Shown here: positions 13,028-25,370 of the stretch, one piece after another
Layout: every line of letters begins with the position of its first letter
Position numbering within the stretch: position 1 is the first letter of the stretch
Assembly (NCBI RefSeq): GCF_024713975.1
Contig: NC_091100.1
Coordinates: forward strand, 20,633,501-20,697,500
Reading direction: 5' to 3'
Length of the DNA stretch: 64,000 bases
Origin: Paralichthys olivaceus
Lineage: Eukaryota > Chordata > Actinopteri > Pleuronectiformes > Paralichthyidae
Translations under genes and position numbers: made by a program
The notes under the pieces: model-generated
Told to the model about the DNA's origin: nothing
The model's input: only the letters and a program-made list of their open reading frames with translations
Databases searched by the model: none

Positions 13028-13766
13028 CAAGTGAACTGCTGCAGGGAATCATGATCAGGTGAAGCCACACAGTTTTATTATTGAGTTCATTTTTGAATTA
13101 TTCTTGCAGTGCACCTGGGATTTTTTCTGCGATTTTAAATAAAGTATTGACACACATACAGAATATCTCTTATTTTGCACCACCACAGTTTGGGAATGAC
13201 TTCAGATTTCCTCAAGTGGCTTTTTTGTTTGGCTGCCACTATAATCGGCATAATGCTCTATTTAACAAAGACAAACTGAATCGAGCCTGGAACTATGAAA
13301 CCATTAGCTGGATCATTTGTGGTAATGAGCCATGAAATAAGGACCAACTAGTTTGCTTTCTTCAAATTCTCTGTTTCTGTCTTTTAACCTTCATAAACCT
13401 GGAAATAAAAAGCTGAATGGCATCAAAAGTGTTTTCTGATTATTAGCCCAGCAGTGTATGTTCTCACACATCGTAATTTTAACCTTTCAGAACCAGTGTG
13501 TGAAATATAAAACAGTAATTTCCTTTTCTTTTTTTTGTCTTGCTCTCTTTTCTTCTTGTTTTCTGATTTACACATTCAGTTGCCATTCTTATGATTTCAG
13601 TTGACATCGTCATGGAAATTCTTACACAGAAACAAATACATTTTTACACCAAACGATCATCATCTAAACAAAACATTTACTGAAGGGCTTTTTTAACAAA
13701 CTGTTTCCAGTTCAGCACAAGTTAGACTGACGTTGTTGAGGTCTTGACCACTGCCAGTGGAGAGAT

Positions 13767-13799
13767 ACAATCTGCCTGGTTTGGAACCAGGCAGAATGT
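13767..13799. repeat. Near-perfect 33-base hairpin
   Basis: TCTGCCTGGTT (13771-13781) faces its exact complement AACCAGGCAGA (13785-13795) across a 3-base loop. After one mismatch the stem continues for three more pairs (ACA/TGT). No T-run follows and there is no flanking stem, so it does not look like a typical miRNA precursor. Confidence 0.75.
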
Positions 13800-13935
13800 A
13801 ATTGATCAGCAATTATCTTGAGAAACAGCGAGATTTAATATACCAACAAAAAGAGCAGCAGTTACAGTAGAGAGCTAGATGGGATTTTGGAGCCATCCAC
13901 CTCTTCACCCCAGCTTCTTCTCTTGCTTTAGTTTC

Positions 13936-13970
13936 CATTTCATCATCAGTCTCACTGTCATGATGAAATG
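13936..13970. repeat. Perfect 11-base inverted repeat
   Basis: CATTTCATCAT (13936-13946) and ATGATGAAATG (13960-13970) are exact reverse complements with a 13-base loop. It lies about 140 bases from the previous hairpin. Its function is unknown. Confidence 0.75.
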
Positions 13971-15094
13971 TCAGTGGCAGAGGTCTGCGGCTTGAGGCTG
14001 GAAATCAATGGGATTCGTCTGCACTCAAGCGCTGTAGTGGCAGCGCTCATCATCGATCAAAATGGGCTTTTTCATTTGACATAGAGAAAACAAATGCTTA
14101 ACAGTAAAATCTTGAAAACCTTCCTCGTATATTCAAGAATAAATGCTCCAGAGTGGTTAGTCCGACTGGGAAAAGGTTTGGACACTTGCTTCCTGTTACC
14201 ATTTGTCTTCAGCCTGAGCGATTATGCAGGGATGAGTGTGCAGCACTGTGTGAGAGATTTAGTGCAGGCCGGCTGTCCACAGATGTGACGCTACGTGAGA
14301 CGGTGTTCTGCACACGGACAGATAACTCACACTCTCCTGACCTTGAAACCTCTGCTGCTTTGACGGCTCAGAACTTGCTCAGCATTGTTCTCCCTGAGGT
14401 ACACGCTGTACTGTGGTGACACAGCGTAAGCACTGCGCCAGCTCACCCATTCTAGTAATGCTGCGGATAGAGATCATGCTTTGTTTACCTCCAGTCTGAC
14501 CTTCTCTTCTCTATACTCTACTCCCAAATGGAGTTTTTTTCTCTCTACAAGCTGGTTTGCCAGAGGGGCTCAGAACTATAGTAAAAGGTCTGACACGTTT
14601 AATTTATGAAAATAGTCCATCTGTTACGTTAATCCAAAAAAGACAGGTTAATGTTAAATAAATTCTGTAACCCCCTTACAGCATGCATCATATTACTCTG
14701 TAGTGAGTAAAACTTTGTTTACGACACACTTTAACACGATCGAGCAGATGTAAGATAATTTATAAAATATTGATCGTTAATCATTTTTCTTTGCATATGT
14801 GCAAATTATTCACAGGCTGCTTTAAAAATATTCTAAATGTGCTTAAATGTCATGTAAAAAATACTGTGCTTTAAAGTTATGATACATGTCCTACACTCAG
14901 GGCCCGGACTTCAAGACCTCTGGTTTGCTCATTTGTCAAGAGGTGTGAGGAAGAATTTATGATTGGATACATAACTCATACACAGATTTAATTAAAATTA
15001 AGTGACTTATTAGGAAATATAAAGTAAACACAAATAAACTTCTAATATATTCATAGGAGATGTCTTACGACCATGTTATCTCGTCAGTCATTCT

Positions 15095-15361
15095 AACACA
15101 CACACACACATTCATGATTCTATTCTTGTACTTTCTATCTTAGTGAGGACACTCTTGGGCATAATGCATTCTGGAGCCGTCACAACTAAATGACAAATCT
15201 TTACCCTGACCCTAAAAACCCTTTGAGTCTTATGTCCTCACTTTATGATGTCTCCACAATGGTCCTCAAATACAAGAATTACTCTCACGCACGCACGCAC
15301 GCACACACACACACACACATACACACACACACCAAACACACGCACACACACACACACACCG
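15095..15361. repeat. CA-flanked fish repeat (family E), copy 1
   Basis: A short CA array (15095-15110) and a long CA/CGCA array (15287-15359) enclose about 175 bases. That segment has the landmarks TTAGTGAGGACACTC, GGCATAATGCATTCTGGAG, TTTACCCTGACCCTAAAAACC and ATGTCCTCACTTTATGATGT. It is a microsatellite-associated repeat of a kind I recall as common in fish. Confidence 0.65.
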
Positions 15362-16984
15362 GGCTGTAGTTTTATGCCAGCGTTCATTTTGCTGGTTTAG
15401 TCTAATGCAGGTTGGACAGTTTCACAAAAATAAAGAGTGACTTCTTATGAGCCACCTCCTCAGGCTAAATCAGCACTCAGAGCCATGTTTCCACGGTAAC
15501 AGTCAGTGACACCTGCTGACCAGTGACAAAAGCCTCATTGTTGAAGCCTCCGTGAGAAGGAAACACATTTTAAGTTCATTCAGTACTCAGGTACTTATAT
15601 AGGAAATACACAGCATGAGGACAGACTGTACTGAACACATCACTGTACTAAGTTTTTTTTAAATTTCCAGTATAATATCCTTATAGCGGTTGAATTTTCC
15701 AAAAGCCAAACCTTTTCATATGTAGTATAGGGGCCTGGATGGTTTGACTAATGACCCAGAAGTCAAAGTAAATTTGCCTGACTTAAGATCAAGAACCGTT
15801 TAAGAACAGTTTCATGCTGTGCATGATTTCAGACTTCCATCTTCCGTCCAATTAATAGTTTGATTTAAGCCATAGTCAAAGTCTATCTTTATGAATCCAG
15901 CTCCTGCTGTTCCAGGACTCTGGGACAGGCGCCCATTTTGCCTAGTCAGTAATACGGTTTTAGTGAAACCCCAAAAACAGACATCATCCTCCCTGAGATT
16001 CATTCATACAAAGCCTTTATCAGAACACAGGGTTTATTAATGCTGTCTCATAATGTATTAATGACACAGTGGTTCAATCAGTTCAATAACCTTGATATAC
16101 TGTAAACAGTAAAACCCCAGTTGTATTGGCATGGCTTCAGAGGCATGCAGCTTTTAGTGCAGTTAATCTAAATCATCTGGCGTGTGAAGGCAGGACGTGA
16201 CATCATTCACAAACTGAACTCATTCCAAACTGATCATCTGTACTATAAAGAAACGTGAAATCACCACTCTTCTCACCATGGAGATTCAACGAAAAATCTT
16301 CCGAGGGCATCATTTAATGCATTTGGTAGTAATACTATTTCCACGCCACAGCTGCTGCACCGGGAAGCCAGTTTCTTTCCTCTGCTTCGGTCCCACAAAC
16401 AGCCTGGATGAGACTTTTTTGGCTCAAATAGACCTTAAAACTTTGTTCAGGATCAAAAGCTCGTCGTAAAGTGACATCTACAGTTCAAAGTGAAGTCAGT
16501 GGATCGGAGACAAACATGTTCTGAAGTGTGATGTGAGGACCACAGCTGAACTTTGACACAGAAATGTGTTTACTCCAGATGACTGTCTTTCCTTCCATCA
16601 TGATTGCAGCCAAACATGCTGCATCACCTTGGCTCACAGGGCCCATCAGTGGTATGCACAAAAAAGTAAAAAAAAAAAAAAAATACAATTCGTATGATAA
16701 AAGGAGCCAACAGGAGAAACTTCATATGATATTAAACAGCTTGGTTTGGTGTTTCTGTAAACGATTTTGAAGCAGGAACATTGTCTCATGCAAGGGATTA
16801 GCACTGATGAGTCATAACCTGTGATTAGACTATGCCTCATTAAAGGTGTTGACTCTAAATGCCAACGTACATCTCAGTTTTCACATAATCCTGTTTTACT
16901 GTCCTCTGTTGTTTATGAAGCTCTGAAAGGCCAAACAACAACTATGACCCTTTGAATTTTGAAGAACAAAATATATTTATGATA
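15362..16984. other. Intergenic DNA, no gene seen
   Basis: Short frames only. Apart from the poly-A run at 16663, I see nothing in this stretch. Confidence 0.55.
16663..16682 (+). repeat. Poly-A run
   Basis: The run is about 15 consecutive A preceded by AAAAAGT. No retroposed gene or SINE head was recognised upstream. Confidence 0.8.
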
Positions 16985-17300
16985 AAAAAGGCTTCACACA
17001 CGCACACACACACAGGTTTGCACAGCTATCCTTAGTAGGACTTTGCATTGACTTCCATTCATTGTATTCACCCTAACCAAAGCATTATCCTGAACCGTAA
17101 CTATGTAAAAGTCATGCCTAACCCCAAATTTAACCAAACCACAATTCACATCATACACCGCATGACCTAGGAAAAGTAGTTTAGCCTCATTAGGACAACG
17201 TTTTGATCTCCATGAGATCTACTGGTCCTCACAAGGTCAGTGTTCTATCAGGGTCAGGGTCCTATGAAGGTAATAAAAAAAGTACACACACACATACAGT
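16985..17300. repeat. CA-flanked fish repeat (family E), copy 2
   Basis: CA arrays at 16993-17013 and 17282-17300 enclose GGTTTGCACAGCTATCCTTA, TTGCATTGACTTCCATTC, a degenerate run of CCTAACC/AACC hexamers (about 17070-17150), TGGTCCTCACAAGGTCAG and GTCAGGGTCCTATGAAGG. This is another form of the repeat at 15095. The hexamer run is telomere-like but degenerate. Confidence 0.65.
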
Positions 17301-19635
17301 CAAATATGTTCCTTCACACAAAGACACATATGCATCCAGACACTCTTTGGTGTGGTTGGAAGAGCATTTGTTCCATTCCTTTGTCTGATGGAGACGGTGA
17401 TGTAGATTTGTTGGGGTGTAATGTTCACTCTGGAAAACTGCTGCCAGTTCCGTGTAGGTGGCCTGAAGCCTCCCCTGCCAAATTACTATAATACATACTG
17501 TTAATGTCTGAAAGCTGAAGCTGGATGGAAAAATACAAGAATGTGAATTTGTGTGTGTAACTATATGCATGAGTATGTTACGTGCAATGGTGAGAGGCAA
17601 ATATCCCCCTCTGCTTCTGTAAATCATTAACTTAAGTAATGCACCTGCATTTTTTAAAACAATACGTTCAGAGTTTGGAAAATACCCAAATGCACTCTCT
17701 TGCTGAGATGAGATGGAAAGATTGATACCACTCTCATATGTTTCTTTTAAATGTGAAGATACAGCCAGCAGCCTTTTAGCGAGAATATGTCATAAGGCTC
17801 GCTGAACATGTCTTCATAAGGACATTTTTTTCCAGTAAAAATGATCTAATTTTTATGTTCATGGGCTAAACCAAAGACATTGAGTCGATGAGCGGGTCGG
17901 CGGGTCGTAGCCGGTTCAGTCATGTCTGTAATAACAGCAGGAGGCAGGTTTCAGACAGCAGAGATTACAGTCAACAAATTGGAAAAATGACTTTATAGAG
18001 GAGCCCTGGTGAACTCTATGTAGACAAAGCATGAGACAAATAGCTGCCACTCACAAACTAATCATTGTTGACATAGTGAAAAGCGTGAGGGTTTAAGTTT
18101 CTGATAGCAGCAGCAGCAGAGGATGCCGATTTGACTTTGAATATCGGAAAGGAAACCGCAGGAATACGCTTATTTTTTTCAGAAAGCCTGATGAAGGAAA
18201 GAAGGGTCGCATTGAGTCACAGAACCTGGCGGAACAAAGGCTAGCTTGTATTGTCATGCCTTTGGCTCTCTGTGGCTCGGTACATAAATCTCCCATAAAA
18301 CCACAGCGTATGGTTTTTATACTTCCATTTTTGTCTGGATAAACAAAATATAACATGCTGTAGGCACTAGTTGGCAGATCGCTCTCAGTCTTTGGATAGT
18401 ACTTGTGCTAATTAAGTCAAAGTAACCATGTGCTGGCGGCACAATAAGCTCTTATCTACAGATTGGTACAAGAGATTGGTATAAATCTTCTCCTATAATT
18501 AATAAATAAAAGTTGGTGTATTTCCTAGAGAGTCTGAAAGCATTTTTAAAATCAGTTCTTTCAATAAGAAATACCTGTTGTACATGTGAAATTACACCCG
18601 TTGCATAATAAAAATATCCCTGTTCTTCCTTGAGCAACAGAAACTCAACAGATGTGATCTGGCCAGATGTGGATCCACTTGCAATGAAAGATGAGTCAGC
18701 GGAGAAAAGAGGAATGATTTGACTTTATGCACTTTATTTTACAATGACAATTTAATCCAAGTGAAGGACGCAAGTTTGACTCTTGCCCCTTTGTCTTTCT
18801 CATGATGGAAAACTCAAAACATGTGGCTCGGTGAAATCTCAAAGCAGGAACGCTCCAGCGGGGCATTTCAGGCATATGTATGTTTTACCACTAAGTTACA
18901 AGATGTCAGTGTGCCCTTGCATCCTCACACACTAAACCTAAACCACATGTTTGGCACACAACGCTTCTCACCACAACCAGAGTCTGAGCCAGTAACTGCT
19001 ACGTCCATGTAAGGGTAGTACTACTCACATTTTATGTGGTTAAATAGTTGTTTCAGCTAAGCTTAGTTCTGCAGTGTATGTAACTCAAGATAAAATCTAC
19101 AGCCAAGTACCCATCCAAAGTTCCCATAGAAATACAGTATTTGAGTGGATTTTTTTTTTTTTTTCAATCAAAATCAAGGTCCAGTAGTTGTTCAAAACAC
19201 ATATTAGTGATCCAGACTTTAAACCATCTGGAACAAATATCAGACTACTTAGTTCATCCTACAAGATCTGGGAAAGATTTTAGATTTTTCTCAAGATTTC
19301 ACGCACTTTGAGCAAGTGTCAGTAAGAAATACATGTTATAATGGATTGTACAGTCGCAAAGGTCTTATAAATTTAAAGTTCTGGCTTTGGCGTTTCTTGT
19401 TTCACAGACCCTGATGGGGGATAAATGATGTATCAGGTGAATGTTCACATCTCTGCAGCCATGTGTGTTTTTATATGGTCACATGCTCCTGAGTGCTCTG
19501 TCTGAGTGTGTTGTCATTCGGCAGCATTTCAAAAGAAAAATACAGCAAGTTATTGTGACTCAGTCTCAGATTGTGTTTCCTTGTCACAGTAGATATTCTG
19601 TAGAAAAACATGGTGACATGTAATGTTGGTTTAAT
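17301..19635. other. Intergenic DNA, no gene seen
   Basis: The longest frame (121 codons, 17262-17627 minus) overlaps the CA repeat and has no domain. A T run of about 14 lies at 19150-19164. Confidence 0.55.
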
Positions 19636-19985
19636 TACCTCTGTCAAGGAGATTATGTTTATGTATTTAGGCATGTTTAGAGGACTGATATTAATGAGTG
19701 TGTAATTTGATGCAGATCCAAATAAAAATCCAGATTTAGTGAATTCAGCATGTAAAGTTGAGGAGGTTATGTCTCCCTCTGTTTTGTATTTGTTTGTCTG
19801 TGGTCAGGGAAGAACCCAGTACATTTTGGTGCAGATCCACATCCGGTGGTGGATCCGAGAATTTTTTGTCACATTGTGAGATTTTTTCAATGTTTTCCTT
19901 GATTTCTCAGAGAACATTTTTGGGGACTCATGGGGTAGATCCAAATGCAAATCAGGCTCTAGAGAAGGTACAAGTGCCCTTCTAG
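19636..19985 (+). repeat. Dispersed repeat family A, copy 3 (tail plus head)
   Basis: It starts with CCTCTGTCAAGGAGATTATG, then has GGCATGTTTAGAGGACTGAT, GATGCAGATCCAAATAAAAATCCAG and TTTAGTGAATTCAG. A second head follows (GAGGAGGTTATGT, GGGAAGAACCCAGTACATTTTGG, TGCAGATCCACAT). These agree with copies 1 and 4. Confidence 0.65.
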
Positions 19986-21960
19986 ATATATTAAAGAGTT
20001 ATGTGCAGACTCTTTTCCACTGTTTCCCAGGACACTCAACACAAAATCTAAAACAGATTTTTGAATCTGACTATTGTAAACTTCACATGTTAGATTAATG
20101 AGGGTTATTCCAAACAACCATCGTGAAGGCGTCTCTCCAGATTCAGACCACGTGACCAGTTTCACGGTGGCAGGTCTGACAAACACAAACCTGGAAATAC
20201 ACAGAGCCCATTTTTCACCACAAACATAATTACATTAAATGCAATTTAAAAAAGCCTGTGGAAACTTGGAAGTGGATGCTGGTGGTGTGATGTTTAAAGC
20301 CCTCTGCGTGCTTCTCACAGAGTGTTTGTCAGATTGTCAAAATGGGAAAGTAAGGAAAACTGAACTTCTCTCTTGAGCTCTCTTGCTGCACTTTCAGCCC
20401 ACCTTTGAATGTGGCTGTTCTATGGGAACTTCTTAATGAGCATATTACGGCCGTGTTGCTTTCACAGGGCGTTGCTTTTTGTAGTTTTTGGCTTCTTTTG
20501 CTGTGACTGATCAGTCACTCCCAGTCAGGACAGACTGATTGGCTCACAAATCACAAACCCTCTCCTAACTCGGTCAACACCCACAGGTAAGTCCAATCCT
20601 CAATTTCTTTACCAGTTGGACCTTACTTAAAGGGAAATCAATTTATGGTAGGCAGTGAAATTTGGACACAACTATTAACAATTGGCTCCCAAACATGACT
20701 TGGTTCCCTTCATTTGAGCCAAGAGGCGTTCAAACGCAACGGATCGCTCTTGTTACCATCACAAGTCTATTTAAACACCTTTGCCTTGACGACAGGTCAT
20801 ATGAACTTGTACATTCTAGCCAGCAGATCCTGGCTGAGCTAATTCCTGTGTGCCAGCTGTCGCCCTGCACTTCTGTGTGATGTTCACGCCAATTCGAAGT
20901 AGGTCACGCACTGACTCGTGTGTACCAAGCCTGAGTTCCTTTTAAATTAACAATGTGTTGGCATGGACAGTTGTGATAAAGTTTCTGCTGGAGAGAGAGG
21001 GGATGGAGGCAGCCATGACTGCAGGCTAGAGGAAGACAAAGGTGAAACAATTCAAACTGCACTGCAATCAAAGGTTAAAAAAATGGCTTTAATATGTAAA
21101 TAGTTGTCATTAGAATTATGTTTAAATTAGTACCAAACCATGAACCGAGTCTGAAGATACAGTCCTCCAGAAGAGGAGCTGCAGAATTTTTCCTTTGACA
21201 TTTAGCAGACGTTTAAACTCAACGGTGTAATACGCATCTGTACTCCATGATTGCACTTTCCTCCTCGATGGAATCTGTTTTTCCTTTGAACACAGATCTG
21301 TTGTAGTGCTCTGGCATTTGCTCTTCAGTCTTTATGTTGTACATGTCCATTAATTTGAAATGTGCAGTGTGGAAAAAATGAATCGAAGGGCAAACTGATC
21401 ACCGTCCTAGTGATCAGCTACATAGAACAGGATATGGCCTGTACAGCTAATAAAGTCGACTTCTCTATGTTCCTGTGCCCGACTGGTTTTATTCAAAAAT
21501 CTGGAATCTAAATGAAGCTAATACTGAGAGATGAATGATCCAACTGTTGGACTTTTGCAGTTTCAACCAATGAGGAAACTGAGCTGCTTTCTGGCCCACA
21601 TTCACTGGATATCCATACAATTGCAACGGCCCTTGAAAATCCATTAGGTTTTTTATATGATGAGCCGATCAGATGCTAAATCCCTGAGGATACATTGTAA
21701 TTGTCACTTATTTCCTAACTCTTGTGTCTGTGTTGACTACCTCAGAGGCTGAACTAGAAGTTAATGACCACAACAGATGTGCTCTTAAGTATTTCAGCCT
21801 TCTTCATTTTCAGTTGACTGTTCACCAAACCCTCTCTCCTAACAGTGATGATCTAATTCAAGATTCAATACTTTATTGCCATGTAAACAAAGTTGTTTGG
21901 AATTTGTCTGGGTGAACTCACCCGAACAAAAATGAGAAAAAAATACACACACTGAAACTA
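19986..21960. other. Intergenic DNA, no gene seen
   Basis: Short open frames only, with no recognised motif, repeat or RNA gene. Confidence 0.55.
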
Positions 21961-21967
21961 CATCAGG

Positions 21968-22052
21968 AAGTATCCATCCAACCATTATCTATGGCATCGG
22001 CTGGAGCCAATCTCAGCTCACTGGGTGAGAGGTGAGGTGCACCCTGGACAAG
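21968..22052 (+). repeat. Dispersed fish repeat family I, 5' piece
   Basis: It contains TATCCATCCAACCATTATCT, GGCTGGAGCCAATCTCAGCT and GAGGTGCACCCTGGACAAG. I recall this wording as part of a very common fish repeat whose other end resembles the fragment at 63538 (GAGAACATGCAAACTCCACA). Placing the two in one family is from memory. Confidence 0.6.
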
Positions 22053-22605
22053 TTTAAAAGATATGATATGAAACAATTCTTCGTTAAAATATCTAAAAAT
22101 GATTAGACCTATGTTACATCAGGATGTTTTACAAATAATTCCTTCCATCTATGGTAGTAATGGGGTGCACATGCATGCATGTGAAGGCCACTCTCACGTG
22201 CAACAGTGAAAGAGAAGTTCTCACATGAGAGAAAGAACTGCATTGATGCCACAACTGCAGCTGAAACTATCTGACTGTCTTTGTGGATGGTAAAAATGTT
22301 ATTAACCATAGCTCAAGCACTCTGTAGCACAGGTAAGTATGAGTGAGACTAGATCTCTTATGTTATTATGTGTTAAACAATGTTTGGTTCATTATGAAAA
22401 TGTGGCGGGACAAATATGAATATAGTGGGGCACCATAGTTGAGATAATTAATGAGAATATATGTTTTTTTGAGTACTGACATTATTCAAAATGTTTCCAC
22501 CATTGTTCAAACCTTAGCAAATCCACAATTTGATTTCAAGATACATTACCACACTAGAATGGTACTCATACGTCCACCAAGGCCCAACAGTGTCCTTATG
22601 AATCC

Positions 22606-22887
22606 ACATTAAAATCATTAGATCTGGATTTTATTTGTATTCAAATTACACACACTCATATATCAGTTTCCCAAACATGCCTGATCTCATCAAGATCCAT
22701 GAATTATTCTCAAGGAAATCAAGGAAATCTCATAATATTAAAGAAAGTGAAAAAAGACTTCCTGTATCCACCCCTTGATCCAGATCCACACAAATTGACC
22801 AAGTTTCATTCACTGTCCATTTTTGTATAATCTTGATGAATAACAAAACAATGATGATGAAAACATAACCTCCTTGGAGGAGGTAAA
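22606..22887 (-). repeat. Dispersed repeat family A, copy 4 (inverted)
   Basis: This copy is in reverse orientation. Read on the minus strand it runs ACCTCCTCCAAGGAGGTTATG, then GGATCAAGGGGTGGATAC, AATCCAGATCTAATGATTTTA. It includes the middle piece AGGCATGTTTGGGAAACTGAT, so it is one of the more complete copies and a good seed for a consensus. Confidence 0.65.
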
Positions 22888-24121
22888 CAGACAGGTCTCC
22901 ACTGCCACACGATAAGAGTGCATCACAACTTTACTAGAAATACCACACATCAGAAATAAAAGTCTCTGGTGAGCCTTCCTCAGAATAATTGTGGTGATGT
23001 CCCCTATTTCAAAGTGGAAGAAATCTAATCTACAAGCTCAAAAGAGACTTGTCAAGTTTTGAATTTCTCCATTTTCAATTTCTGGAGATATAGATGAGAC
23101 AAGGATTACAAAAAAAAGGCAGGGGGTTTTAGCAAAATTTGCCTGCCGGCTACAAAGTAAAGTTGAAAATATTTTGTGTAGTACAACACAGTTTTCACTG
23201 TAAACTGTTTATATGCCATGCTGGAATGTAAGGGTTGACGGGGGTGGTAAAAGAAACTGAGGTAGGCAGGGCTTCCAGAATCGTAAAATTGAGATTTCAA
23301 ACCCCTTCTGAAAACATCTCGGCCAACATGAATGTGTTCAGCAGGTGCAACAGGGATGGGATGTGTTTTCTCTCTTTATTCTTACTGACTGGGAAATTTC
23401 AGCCCTTTGTAATCTCAACACTCACAGCACGGTGATTTCTTCACCACACTACGTCTCTATGCTCTGAACCTGGGGCTTCTGAAATGCCTGAGCCCATGAA
23501 TCACAGATCCCGGCGGAGAGGATGAAAGGGAGAAAGAAGCGGAGAGGTGAAAGCGGTTATGAAACTACATGGAAGGTTGATCCAATGGGTGTGAAGCTGA
23601 AAAATCAAGTTTCATGGATGTTAGGAGAGTACATTCATCTTAAGAGTTTTGTCCAATGTGTTGGCTGCCCTCTCTCTGTTCCTAAACTATTCACGGGAGA
23701 TCTGAAATATCGCAATCTCAGATCATATTTTCTCTCTTTTTCTCTAGGTTCCTGCTGGAACTGGTATGGGTGGGTCAGTTTTTATAAAACCGTTACACAT
23801 AAATTTTCTAGTTTTCGCAGAGTGAGAGGTGCAGTGTGCTGTATGATTTTTAATGGAAAATTGGCAGGAAAATTAACGATAGAAAAAGCACTATCCACAT
23901 GCAGCCCTTAGATTGGGCGTTTAAAGTTTCCACCTAAAGGAAATTAAATAGAACTACTTCTGTGTTAGTACATTGACTTGACTTATAGGTGTAGCCTGCT
24001 GTGGTTGGAGAAAACACTGGGTCACTGGGTTGGTGTTGTAGAGTCAGAAAGGGAGAGGGTGGAGCCTGCAGGCTAAAACATCTCATGAGACGTTTGAAGG
24101 GAAGCAGAGAAACAGACAGAG
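22888..24121. other. Intergenic DNA, no gene seen
   Basis: The 129-codon plus frame at 23522-23911 has no recognisable domain and no flanking splice logic that I could find. Confidence 0.5.
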
Positions 24122-24149
24122 GTGCGTGTGTGTGTGTGTGTGTGTGTGT
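24122..24149 (+). repeat. (GT)n microsatellite
   Basis: The array has about 13 GT units with one CG interruption near the start. Confidence 0.9.
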
Positions 24150-24609
24150 ATGAGAGACACTGGTCAATTTATTTGTTTTTATGTAGGTTTAGTGTTCCTT
24201 TTACTCACTTAACATTAAGCCCTGCCTTCAATTTGATTGGATCGATCCGTTTCTTACCAATCGCTGGAGAAGCACGTCATCAATAACGCTCCCCCAACAG
24301 GTCTGCCAATATAGCTTTGAAGTCAGGAAGCAAACAAGATTCATCACGTAAAGGTCAATGGCGTCTGAAATCTCAGGGGGCTTCAAAAATGGATTAAAGC
24401 AGCTGTGGGGGAATCTTTTTCCATTCAAGAGCCATTTCAGTTAATAACCTCCTTCTAGTTAATTATTCAACACAGTATATCACACTACCATCTCTAATGC
24501 AATGGCTGGAGTTGCTTCTCTGGTGATGAGGATGATGCTACAGACGCGTCTGAATTTAACCAAAACAAAGACAGCAAATCTTCTCATCAAACTCGGGAAT
24601 GATCCCACC

Positions 24610-25015
24610 ATAGATTGTAAATAAAGATGGACGACATGTCTTCACTACCTCCCACTATCCAGAAATGATCCCCCAAAATATCTGTGATACAAGCAAGTAA
24701 GTGTTCTCGATAATGCTGTCAATCATGATGTTTCACCCCCTTTTTATATAATCAAACCAATAATTAAAACCAGATTTACTGGAACAATAAACATTAAGAC
24801 ATACATCAGTGTTATAAGAACTACCTACAGAGAGAGAAAACTTGTTAGGGAGATATCTATGTATTTTGACTTTTTAGTTTGGTCTATGTCCCATCTGTTA
24901 ACATGGAGGAAGCAGGGTTTATGACCTATTCTGCATTCAGCCTCCAGGTGGCGATCAATACGCTTTGGTTTCACTTTAAAGGAGCTGTGATGTCCTCCAT
25001 CTTGTTATGCAAGCT
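24610..25015 (+). mobile_element. Family B MITE, copy 1
   Basis: This looks like a non-autonomous DNA transposon of about 405 bases. The left end has ATAGATTGTAAATAAAGATGG followed by ACGACA. The right end carries the inverted form, CCTCCATCTTGTTATGCAAG. Internal landmarks shared with copy 3 are AATAATTAAAAC, GTCCCATC.GTTAACA, TTTATGACCTATTCTGC and TTTGGTTTCACTTT. No transposase frame is present. A CTCF-like core (24941-24955) lies near the right end. Confidence 0.7.
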
Positions 25016-25222
25016 GTTTAAATTCTGGCGCACAGAGAAACTGAAATGAGACGGTCTGATCTACAGAACATCTTAATGCTGTCACCTAGCACCAGACCTG
25101 CAGTTGCACCAAATGATTAGGTTTAATGGCTCAGTACACATGTATTTCACATGAGCACTGTTTGGTGTTCTGTTTAGCTGAAGTGTGATATTAGTCTCGG
25201 CACTTGCCTCTTTAATAAACAG

Positions 25223-25362
25223 ATGTCACTGAATCGCAATGACTCCTGAGATAGGTTGGCTCGAGAACGATCCACAGCCTGTGTTTGTGCCGAACAGAGG
25301 CCACATTTGTCGACTGCAGAAGGATGCAGCCTCTGAATTGAGACAAATCTACAGTTTATGGA
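25223..25362 (+). repeat. Dispersed repeat family G, copy 2
   Basis: It contains TGTCACTGAATCGCAATGAC, TCCTGAGATAGGTTGGCTCG and GGATGCAGCCTCTGAATTG, in the same order as copy 1. It begins about 200 bases after the right end of a family B transposon. Confidence 0.6.
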
Positions 25363-25370
25363 TCCTACAC

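Larger units (their letters stand above)
13036..15094. other. Intergenic DNA with two perfect hairpins, no gene seen
   Basis: No coding signal was recognised; the frames at 14094-14419 match no family. Two inverted repeats, at 13767-13799 and 13936-13970, are listed separately. Confidence 0.55.
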
